NCBI GenBank assembly: GCA_014304965.1
Contig: JACRTZ010000010.1
Span: forward strand, 1-9,688
Origin: Vulcanimicrobiota bacterium
GTDB taxonomy: Bacteria > Vulcanimicrobiota > Vulcanimicrobiia > Vulcanimicrobiales > Vulcanimicrobiaceae
Direction of reading: 5' to 3'
DNA length: 9,688 nt
The number at the start of each line of letters is the position of its first letter. The stretch's first letter is position 1. The position numbers were made by a program, and so were the translations under genes. A model generated the notes under the pieces. That model ran no database searches and had not been told where the DNA came from. It was given only the letters and a program-made list of their open reading frames with translations. Shown here one piece after another: positions 1-5,165 of this stretch.

Positions 1-1
1 C

Positions 2-631
2 GATAATGCAACGGTGCACGTCCTCGCTGCGCTGACGCGCTTACGTCAGATCTGTGCGCATCCGGGACTGCTCTTCGAAGAGCACCGTTACGAGCCCGAG
101 GCGAGCGCGAAGTTCGACGCATTCCTCGAGACCGTTGATGAAGTGCTCTCCGGCGGCCACAAAGTCTTGGTATTCAGCGCCTTCGCTTCGATGCTGCGTA
201 TCGTGCGTACCGAGTTCGAACGCCGCGGCCTCGACTTCTGTTATCTCGACGGTTCGACGAAAGATCGCGATCGCCAAGGCGAAGTCGCGCGCTTCATGTC
301 GGCGGACGGACCACCGGTGTTCCTGTGTTCGTTAAAAGCCGGCGGCGTCGGCTTGACGCTCACGGCGGCGGATTACGTTATCCTGTACGACCCCTGGTGG
401 AATCCCGCCGTCGAACGCCAAGCTATCGATCGCACGCATCGCATCGGTCAGCATCGCGCGGTCACCGCCTATCGCCTGGTAACCGTCGCGACCGTCGAGG
501 AGAAGATCCGCGAACTTGCGGCCCGCAAACTCGTGCTCTCCGCGAACATTGTCAAAGCCGATGGTACGATGGCGAAATCGCTCACGCGCGCCGACCTTGA
601 GATGCTGCTCGCCGATCCCCCCGAAGGTTAA
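2..631 (+). CDS. SNF2-family ATP-dependent helicase, C-terminal part (5' partial)
   Basis: The frame is already open at base 2, so the gene begins upstream of the window; the GTG at 14 is an internal valine. The 209 visible residues are the second RecA-like lobe (helicase C) of an SF2 SNF2/Rad54/HepA-type DNA translocase, which uses ATP to move along duplex DNA and remodel protein-DNA complexes. Residues 10-22 match the end of the SNF2 N-lobe linker (LTRLRQICAHPGL). Motif IV is around KVLVFSAF (54-61), motif V is GGVGLTLTAAD (114-124), and motif VI is QAIDRTHRIGQ (140-150) with its arginine finger region. The family-typical DPWWNPAVE precedes motif VI. The protein ends about 60 residues after motif VI, as is usual for bacterial members. 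The ATPase Walker motifs lie outside the window, so the exact subfamily and activity cannot be read. It converges with the small minus-strand ORF, with 6 nt between the two stop codons. Confidence 0.95.
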   Translation, partial: DNATVHVLAALTRLRQICAHPGLLFEEHRYEPEASAKFDAFLETVDEVLSGGHKVLVFSAFASMLRIVRTEFERRGLDFCYLDGSTKDRDRQGEVARFMSADGPPVFLCSLKAGGVGLTLTAADYVILYDPWWNPAVERQAIDRTHRIGQHRAVTAYRLVTVATVEEKIRELAARKLVLSANIVKADGTMAKSLTRADLEMLLADPPEG

Positions 632-637
632 CTCTCT

Positions 638-754
638 CTAGTACCTTAGTCGGGGACCCCAGCCGGAGAATTCGAGCGCCACTCTCGGCGCCGGCACGGT
701 CGGGCGCGGATCGAATTCGGCTTTGGTGATGATGTGTTTCGCTGTGTTCGTCAT
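638..754 (-). CDS. Small ORF, 38-residue peptide of unknown function
   Basis: I do not recognise this peptide. A 38-codon frame starts at ATG 754 and ends at TAG 640-638. The ATG is preceded by GAGGAA (766-761) with a 6-nt spacer, one of the best Shine-Dalgarno sequences in the window. The same frame is open further upstream, into the BlaI gene, but that part overlaps blaI and is arginine-rich shadow; the ribosome binding site decides the start. About 74% of third codon positions are G or C, as expected of coding sequence here. The N-terminus reads MTNTAKHIITKAEF, the middle is proline-rich (DPRPTVPAPR), and the tail is aromatic and basic (EFSGWGPRLRY). There is no signal peptide, membrane segment or cysteine. 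It could be a small regulatory protein or a peptide precursor, but no modification enzyme is visible nearby. It lies 169 nt downstream of blaI on the same strand. Confidence 0.5.
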   Translation of the reverse strand: MTNTAKHIITKAEFDPRPTVPAPRVALEFSGWGPRLRY

Positions 755-765
755 GTCATGTTCCT

Positions 766-780
766 CGCTATAGAATAGCG
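766..780. repeat. Perfect inverted repeat upstream of the small ORF
   Basis: CGCTAT-AGA-ATAGCG has 6-bp perfect arms and a 3-nt centre. It abuts, and by one base overlaps, the GAGGAA ribosome binding site of the 38-codon ORF. It could be a protein-binding operator, part of a -10 region (minus strand TATTCT at 777-772), or a small RNA hairpin controlling access to the ribosome binding site. It is too short to be sure that it is functional. Confidence 0.4.
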
Positions 781-890
781 TTGAAAGGCGTGTTTGTTTC
801 AGCCTACGGCTCGTCGAACCGCCGTTACCGCGCGACATTCGACGGACGCGGCTAACGCCGCCGCAACCGGCATCGTCCGCACGCGAGCGG

Positions 891-920
891 TGCGCACGAA
901 CGCGCTCGACGTCGTGCGCA
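891..920 (-). terminator. Hairpin just after blaI, candidate terminator or mRNA 3' stem
   Basis: TGCGCACGA (891-899) and TCGTGCGCA (912-920) form a perfect 9-bp inverted repeat around a 12-nt loop. The stem begins 3 nt beyond the blaI stop codon (926-924). No U-tract follows on the minus-strand transcript, so it is not a canonical intrinsic terminator. It may pause polymerase, protect the 3' end, or be incidental in GC-rich DNA. Confidence 0.35.
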
Positions 921-923
921 GCG

Positions 924-1310
924 TCAGCCGTTGTCCATTTCGTGCCGTTCCAACATCGTGCGGATGCGTTTGGCCTTCGCACCGTCGAGGCGTTCGGTAT
1001 CGAGGAGCTGGAGCATCAGGGCCCGAGGCGAGTTGTCGAAGAAGCGCGATAGGACGTAATCCACCACGTTCGAACGCGCTTCTTCACGGCCGACCTGCGG
1101 TGAGTAGACGAAGGCGCGTCCCTCTGCATAGTGCGCGACGTAACCTTTTGTTTCGAGGATGCGAAGCGTCGTCAGGACGGTGTTGTACGCTAGCGGCGGA
1201 TCGCCGAGGGCGTCCACGACTTCGCCGACCGTGGCATGCCCGCGCTGCCACAAAACGTCCATCAAGCGCAGTTCGGCTTCCGTCAGCGTCGGCGATTTTT
1301 TTCGCGCCAT
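924..1310 (-). CDS. BlaI/MecI/CopY-family transcriptional repressor
   Basis: The 128-residue protein has the usual length of the BlaI/MecI family, dimeric winged-helix repressors that are classically released from DNA when a BlaR1/MecR1 membrane protease cleaves them. The N-terminal half is a clear family match: LTEAELRLMDVLWQRGHATVGEVVDAL (about residues 9-35), then AYNTVLTTLRILETKGYV (41-58), which holds the recognition helix. After these comes the wing, around YAEGRAFVYSP (61-71). The C-terminal helices, including VVDYVLSRFFDNSP, are the dimerisation part. ATG 1310 overlaps the TAA of the upstream DUF4097 frame (TAATG) and has no visible Shine-Dalgarno, so translation probably depends on coupling. 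No BlaR1 or beta-lactamase gene is in the window, so inducer and targets are unknown; autoregulation of the DUF4097-blaI unit is a reasonable guess. Confidence 0.93.
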   Translation of the reverse strand: MARKKSPTLTEAELRLMDVLWQRGHATVGEVVDALGDPPLAYNTVLTTLRILETKGYVAHYAEGRAFVYSPQVGREEARSNVVDYVLSRFFDNSPRALMLQLLDTERLDGAKAKRIRTMLERHEMDNG

Positions 1311-1657
1311 TAGGTAGCGGTCACGCTGATGAAGCCGTTGACGGTCTTGACGTTGAGTTCGCCTCCGCCGTTCCCGGCGCGTCCGGAGAGGCTATGGCCC
1401 ACGAAGTGGACGCCCTCTTCGTGCAACCCGAAGTCGCCGGCGCTGATCTCGCCGTTGACGGACTTCGCGTTGAGCGTGAACCCGGCGGTTTTCGGTAAGT
1501 ATATGCTGACGCTGCCGTTGACGGTTTTGAAAGCGAGCGCGCCTTTCCAGCCGGCGGAACCCATGCGCGCGTCGATCGAACCGTTAACGACTTTCGCATC
1601 GGCAGAGCCCGACGTCGCAATCGTGATCGCGCCGTTGACCGATTTCGCCCAGACGGG

Positions 1658-1660
1658 CTA
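1658..1660 (-). other. In-frame amber codon interrupting the DUF4097-like gene
   Basis: The minus strand reads TTG AAC TAG CCC GTC TGG, giving Leu-Asn-stop-Pro-Val-Trp. One base change would restore a sense codon such as CAG (Gln), TGG (Trp), TCG (Ser) or AAG (Lys). It lies in the linker between two VNG repeats. The next 115 codons have no stop and keep the repeat pattern. Confidence 0.9.
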
Positions 1661-2104
1661 GTTCAAACCGGTTGCCGACACCGCGCCGTTGACGGTCTTT
1701 GCGTCGAGCGGTACGCCGTCCGGAACCGTCACGGTAAAGTCCACGGTCTCGTGCGTCTTCATATCCGTGTGCGAACCGCTGACGGAGCACTTGTCGTCAA
1801 CCGTCTGCCCCGAATAGACGGCGCAGAAAGCTACGTGCCCGGCCCATTGCTTCATGACGACGTTGACGTCTTTGAGGTCGCTATCGTCATTGGAGTGAAT
1901 GCGGGCGCGCACGTCGGCCGCGCGGCTGGCCGCATGGGTCGCCACGATCTTGCCGTTGACGTCGGAGATCGAAAGCGTGGTGCCCGAAGCGACGTTGCCG
2001 CTCCAATGAAAATCGCGGCCCGACTCGGCCGATGCCACCGGCGCGGCCAATGCCGTCGCCAGGACCAGTGAGAGGGCGCCCAATGGCGCGGGTCCGTTTC
2101 GCAT
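1658..2104 (-). CDS. Translated N-terminal part of the DUF4097-like protein (148 aa, ends at amber)
   Basis: This is the product expected under the standard code if the TAG at 1660-1658 is a true stop. It contains the signal peptide and the first two VNG repeats, and lacks the five C-terminal ones. ATG 2104 is chosen because the signal peptide starts there and a promoter lies immediately upstream. The open frame continues upstream to 2395, but that would overlap the divergent acyl-CoA synthetase gene and gives no family-like sequence. A half-length solenoid of this kind may not fold stably. Confidence 0.6.
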   Translation of the reverse strand: MRNGPAPLGALSLVLATALAAPVASAESGRDFHWSGNVASGTTLSISDVNGKIVATHAASRAADVRARIHSNDDSDLKDVNVVMKQWAGHVAFCAVYSGQTVDDKCSVSGSHTDMKTHETVDFTVTVPDGVPLDAKTVNGAVSATGLN

Positions 2105-2110
2105 GCTGGG

Positions 2111-2139
2111 ATGGTATCTAGGGAAAGCAGCGCTGTCAA
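2111..2139 (-). promoter_or_regulatory. Sigma-70-type promoter for the DUF4097-blaI unit, probably leaderless
   Basis: On the minus strand a perfect -35 TTGACA (2139-2134) is followed by a 17-nt spacer and a -10 TACCAT (2116-2111, 4 of 6 matches to TATAAT). The -10 ends only 6 nt before ATG 2104, so transcription should start at or within a few bases of the ATG. No Shine-Dalgarno precedes that ATG, which fits a leaderless mRNA. Confidence 0.6.
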
Positions 2140-2151
2140 CTAAGCAATTAG
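2140..2151. promoter_or_regulatory. Short dyad next to the -35 box, possible operator
   Basis: CTAA-N4-TTAG (CTAAGCAATTAG) is an AT-rich dyad in GC-rich surroundings, directly upstream of the TTGACA of the DUF4097-blaI promoter. Its position suits a repressor or activator site, for example autoregulation by the BlaI-type protein. It does not match the classical TACA/TGTA BlaI operator core, and 4-bp arms are weak evidence. Confidence 0.25.
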
Positions 2152-2217
2152 GTGGAACCGTGACGAGCCGATGAGAAACGGCCAGGGAGCCTGTGCGGAC
2201 CGACGAAGGCGCGGGCC

Positions 2218-3888
2218 ATGAGCGAGGCGAGTTATGTCTGCGGCAGTTCGTCGCAACCGCTGATCGGCGAGACGCTCGGCGCCTATTTCGACCGGGTCGC
2301 GGAGCGTTTTCCCGACCACGAAGCCGTCGTTTCCGTACACCAAGGCGTGCGGCTGACGTACCGGGAGTTGCGCGAACGCACCGAGCGTCTCGCACGCGCG
2401 TTAGCCGTCGCCGGGGTCGGACACGGCGACCGCGTCGGGATATGGTCCACCAACACCGTCGAGTGGGTGATCGCCCAGTTTGCGACCCCGAAGATCGGGG
2501 CGATCCTCGTTAACATCAACCCGGCGTACCGGAGTTCCGAGGCTGCGTACGCGCTGCGGCAGAGCGGCGTGGCGGTTCTCTTGGCGCAGGTTCGTCACAA
2601 GACGAGCGATTACGCGGCCATTTTGAGCGAAATTCGCACGGGGCTGCCCGACTTGCGGACGATCGTCTTTATCGGCGACGACGAATTGACCGCGCCGCTC
2701 GAAGGCGCGATGCGCTGGGACGATCTGCTCGCGTACGCCGACCGCTGTTCGCCCGACGATTTGCGGGCGCGGCTAGATGCGACCCAGTTCGACGAAGCGA
2801 TCAACATTCAGTACACGTCGGGGACGACCGGTTTTCCGAAAGGCGCGACGTTGTCGCACCACAACATCCTCAACAACGGTTTTTTCATCGGTGAAGGCTG
2901 CCGTTACGGGCCCGAGGATCGCGTCTGCATTCCGGTGCCGTTCTATCACTGCTTCGGGATGGTGCTCGGCAACCTCGCCTGCGTTACCCACGCCTCGACG
3001 ATCGTGATTCCCAACTACTCGTTCGACCCGCAACTGACGATGGAAGCGGTCGTCGAGGAACGCTGCACGTCGCTCTACGGCGTACCGACGATGTTCATCG
3101 CCGAACTGGCGTTGCCGAACTTCAAGGACTACGATTGCTCGACGCTGCGCACCGGCATCATGGCGGGCTCGCCGTGTCCCGTAGAGATCATGAAACGCGT
3201 GCAGAACGAGATGCACATGCCTGAGGTGACGATCTGCTACGGCATGACGGAAACGTCGCCCGTATCGACGCAGACGGCGGTGGACGATCCGCTCGACAAG
3301 CGCACCGGCACCGTCGGTAGAGTCCATCCGCACATCGAGGTCAAAGTCGTGAACGAAGACGGCAAAATCGTTGCGCGCGGCGTCCCGGGCGAACTTTGCA
3401 CGCGCGGCTACAGCGTGATGCTCGGGTATTGGAACGACGCGGCCAACAGCGCCGAAGCGATCGATACGGCGCGCTACATGCACACGGGGGACATCGCCGT
3501 GATGGACCAAGAGGGCTACCTGAACATCTCCGGCCGAATCAAGGATATGGTGATCCGCGGCGGTGAGAACGTGTATCCGCGCGAGATCGAAGAGTTCTTG
3601 TACGGCCATCCGGCGGTGAAGGACGTCTCGGTGATCGGCGTGCCGGACGAAAAGTACGGCGAAGAACTCTGCGCCTGGGTCGTGCTCAAGCCCGACGAGC
3701 AAGCCGACGAAGAAGCGATCAAGGCCTACTGCCGGGGGAAGATCGCGCACTACAAGGTGCCGCGGTACGTCAAGTTCGTCGCGGAATTTCCGATGACGGT
3801 CACCGGCAAGATTCAGAAATACAAGATGCGCGAGACCTCGACCGCCGAGTTGGGGCTGGAAGCCGCCGCGAAAGTCGTCACGGCCTAA
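2218..3888 (+). CDS. ACSF2-like medium/long-chain acyl-CoA synthetase (AMP-binding, ANL superfamily)
   Basis: The 556-residue enzyme should activate a carboxylic acid with ATP to an acyl-adenylate and transfer it to CoA in the cytoplasm, releasing AMP and pyrophosphate. All ANL core motifs are present: the P-loop YTSGTTGFPKG (199-209), YGMTETSP (341-348), HTGD (422-425), the hinge region from R440 through KDMVIRGGENVYPREIEE, and the C-terminal TGKIQKYK with catalytic Lys at about 531. The wording around these motifs (INIQYTSGTTG, KGATLSHHN, IMAGSPCP, RGYSVMLGYW) resembles animal ACSF2 and bacterial medium-chain fatty-acyl-CoA synthases more than long-chain FadD. Chain length cannot be fixed by eye. 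ATG 2218 follows GAAGG (2205-2209) with an 8-nt spacer. Its TAA overlaps the ATG of the next gene, an MFS permease, so the two are probably co-translated and may import and activate the same acid. Confidence 0.93.
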   Translation: MSEASYVCGSSSQPLIGETLGAYFDRVAERFPDHEAVVSVHQGVRLTYRELRERTERLARALAVAGVGHGDRVGIWSTNTVEWVIAQFATPKIGAILVNINPAYRSSEAAYALRQSGVAVLLAQVRHKTSDYAAILSEIRTGLPDLRTIVFIGDDELTAPLEGAMRWDDLLAYADRCSPDDLRARLDATQFDEAINIQYTSGTTGFPKGATLSHHNILNNGFFIGEGCRYGPEDRVCIPVPFYHCFGMVLGNLACVTHASTIVIPNYSFDPQLTMEAVVEERCTSLYGVPTMFIAELALPNFKDYDCSTLRTGIMAGSPCPVEIMKRVQNEMHMPEVTICYGMTETSPVSTQTAVDDPLDKRTGTVGRVHPHIEVKVVNEDGKIVARGVPGELCTRGYSVMLGYWNDAANSAEAIDTARYMHTGDIAVMDQEGYLNISGRIKDMVIRGGENVYPREIEEFLYGHPAVKDVSVIGVPDEKYGEELCAWVVLKPDEQADEEAIKAYCRGKIAHYKVPRYVKFVAEFPMTVTGKIQKYKMRETSTAELGLEAAAKVVTA

Positions 3889-5165
3889 TGTCGGCTGGCC
3901 GTTCGGCGGTCGTCGAACGGTTCGGCCGGCGCAGGTATTATGGTTGGTCCCTCGTCGTCGCCCTCGGCGTAACGACGTGCATTTCGTACGGCACGAGTCA
4001 GTATCTGTTTGGTTTGCTCGTCGCGCCGATTCGTGGCGAACTCGGCTGGAGCAACGCCACGCTCTCCTCGGCGTATGCCGGAACCGTGCTCCTGTCGGGC
4101 GTCGCCGGCCTCGGCGCCGGGCGCATCCTCGACCGGATCGGCGCGCGCGCTTTGATGACGGTCGGCTCGTTGCTCGGTGCACTTTCGCTCTATCTCGTGT
4201 CGCGCGCGACGAGCCCGCTCGAATTTACGTTGCTGTGGACGTTCGGGATCGGCATCGCATCGGCGCTCACCTATTATCCGGTGTCGTTCACGATCGTCGC
4301 GAATTGGTTCCACCGCGGCCAGCCGCAAGCGCTCGCGCTACTGACCTTCATGGGCGCCTTTGCGTCGCCCGCGTTCTATCCGCTCGGCGGCCTGCTGATC
4401 GCGCGGTACGGCTGGCGCGAGGCGCTCGTGGCGCTCGCGGTGGTGCAACTGCTCGTCGCTTTCCCGCTGCATGCGATCTTCGTGCGGCGGCGCCCCGAGG
4501 ACTACGGGCTCAATCCCGACGGCGCTGCGCAACCTGATGAATGGACGCCGGTACATGGCATCGCCTTTGGGGTGGCGCTGCGAACGCCGTCGTTTTGGCT
4601 GATCGCGGGCGCGATGGCGTTGTCGTTTCTCGCGAGCACGATCGTGCTGCTCGAGCACATCGCATACCTCGTGCAACGCGGCTTTGCGGCGCCGCTCGTC
4701 GCTGCACTCGTCGGCTTTTTCGGGATCGCCTATTTGCCCGGACGGTGGCTCGTCGCGTATGCTTCGGGACGGGTTGCGACAGCGACGCAACTCGCGATCG
4801 TGTTCGCACTCGAAGCGGCCGGGATCGTGCTCTTACTGTTTGCGCGCGATGTGGTGTGGGTCGTCGCCTACGTCGCGCTGTTCGGCATCGCGTACGGCGC
4901 GCTCGCGCCGCTGCGCGGCGCAGTGATTGCCGAGCGCTTCGGCCGGCGGGCGTACGGCGAAATTTTCGCGGCGCAAAACGTGGTGACGCTCGTCGTTGCC
5001 GCGGCGGGAGCGGTGGGTGCGGGCATCGTGGTGGATCGGGTGGGGTACGCGAGCGTCTTTGAGGTTTGCATCGCGTCCTGTCTTGCCGCCGCGATCGTGA
5101 TCACCATGTCGCAGCGGCGTCAGACGTCGGTCGGGATCGCGGAAACCGTCACAGCTTCGAGCTGA
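3888..5165 (+). CDS. MFS transporter, oxalate:formate antiporter/monocarboxylate-permease-like
   Basis: The 425-residue integral membrane protein has about twelve hydrophobic segments in two halves split by a hydrophilic loop near residues 200-222. The N-terminal YYGWSLVVALGVTTCISYG, the motif A variant GAGRILDRIGAR (76-87), and PLRGAVIAERFGRRAYGEIFA-type sequence in the second half (341-361) are typical of the MCT/OFA branch of the major facilitator superfamily, which moves small carboxylates with protons or by exchange. The start ATG shares its A with the TAA of the acyl-CoA synthetase gene (TAATG, 3886-3890), with no separate ribosome binding site evident, so expression is likely coupled. 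This context favours a carboxylic acid substrate, but that is inference. The 3' end overlaps the convergent TetA-like gene by 46 bp. Confidence 0.88.
   Translation: MSAGRSAVVERFGRRRYYGWSLVVALGVTTCISYGTSQYLFGLLVAPIRGELGWSNATLSSAYAGTVLLSGVAGLGAGRILDRIGARALMTVGSLLGALSLYLVSRATSPLEFTLLWTFGIGIASALTYYPVSFTIVANWFHRGQPQALALLTFMGAFASPAFYPLGGLLIARYGWREALVALAVVQLLVAFPLHAIFVRRRPEDYGLNPDGAAQPDEWTPVHGIAFGVALRTPSFWLIAGAMALSFLASTIVLLEHIAYLVQRGFAAPLVAALVGFFGIAYLPGRWLVAYASGRVATATQLAIVFALEAAGIVLLLFARDVVWVVAYVALFGIAYGALAPLRGAVIAERFGRRAYGEIFAAQNVVTLVVAAAGAVGAGIVVDRVGYASVFEVCIASCLAAAIVITMSQRRQTSVGIAETVTASS

Larger units (their letters stand above)
755..923. other. Short intergenic stretch between blaI and the small ORF
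   Basis: These 169 nt carry the hairpin at 891-920, the palindrome at 766-780 and the ribosome binding site of the small ORF. On the minus strand there is a weak promoter-like pair, CTGAAA then TATTCT (777-772) with a 19-nt spacer, which is too poor to call. No other gene is seen. Confidence 0.4.
1310..2104 (-). pseudogene. DUF4097/adhesin-like secreted beta-repeat protein gene with an internal amber stop
   Basis: One continuous minus-strand frame runs from ATG 2104 to TAA 1312-1310 (264 codons before the stop). It is interrupted only by TAG at 1660-1658, codon 149. The N-terminus is a Sec signal peptide: hydrophobic ALSLVLATALAAP, then VASA with likely cleavage after residue 26. The rest has the repeating VNG strand pattern of DUF4097-type beta-solenoid proteins: DVNGKI, KTVNGAV, then after the TAG KSVNGAI, KVVNGSI, KTVNGSV, KSVNGEI and KTVNGFI, mostly 17-22 residues apart. 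Two cysteines (FCAVYSG, DKCSVSG) may form a disulfide. The repeats on both sides of the TAG are in the same frame and equally well preserved, so this is one gene with a nonsense codon rather than two genes. The cause may be a recent mutation, a sequencing error or stop readthrough. The function of the family is poorly defined; an exported, surface-associated protein is the safe statement. Confidence 0.8.
2105..2217. other. Divergent intergenic region between DUF4097-like gene and acyl-CoA synthetase
   Basis: These 113 nt hold the minus-strand promoter and dyad described above and, at the right end, the ribosome binding site of the synthetase (2205-2209). I see no convincing plus-strand -35/-10 pair for the synthetase gene. 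Confidence 0.5.

Noticed and set aside
652..660. GGGGACCCC palindrome near the end of the small ORF
   Set aside because: The arms meet with a single-base centre, so no stable hairpin can form, and no U-tract follows; probably chance within coding sequence.
638..982. Longer 114-codon version of the small ORF, starting inside blaI
   Set aside because: Its first 76 codons overlap blaI and have shadow-like composition. The good ribosome binding site and coding-like part begin only at ATG 754.
1294..1302. T-run (plus strand) resembling an intrinsic terminator tail
   Set aside because: It encodes the Lys-Lys of the BlaI N-terminus (RKKS) and is not preceded by a convincing stem on either strand.
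794..1498. 234-codon plus-strand frame opposite blaI and the DUF4097 gene
   Set aside because: Low-complexity Arg/Ala/Ser composition and no family match; the minus-strand BlaI and VNG-repeat frames explain this region.
1658..2395. 245-codon version of the DUF4097 N-terminal frame, starting at 2395
   Set aside because: The extra N-terminus overlaps the divergent synthetase gene. The signal peptide and promoter place the start at ATG 2104.
2773..4182. 469-codon minus-strand frame opposite the acyl-CoA synthetase
   Set aside because: Arg/His-rich shadow of the synthetase gene, without recognisable motifs or a ribosome binding site.
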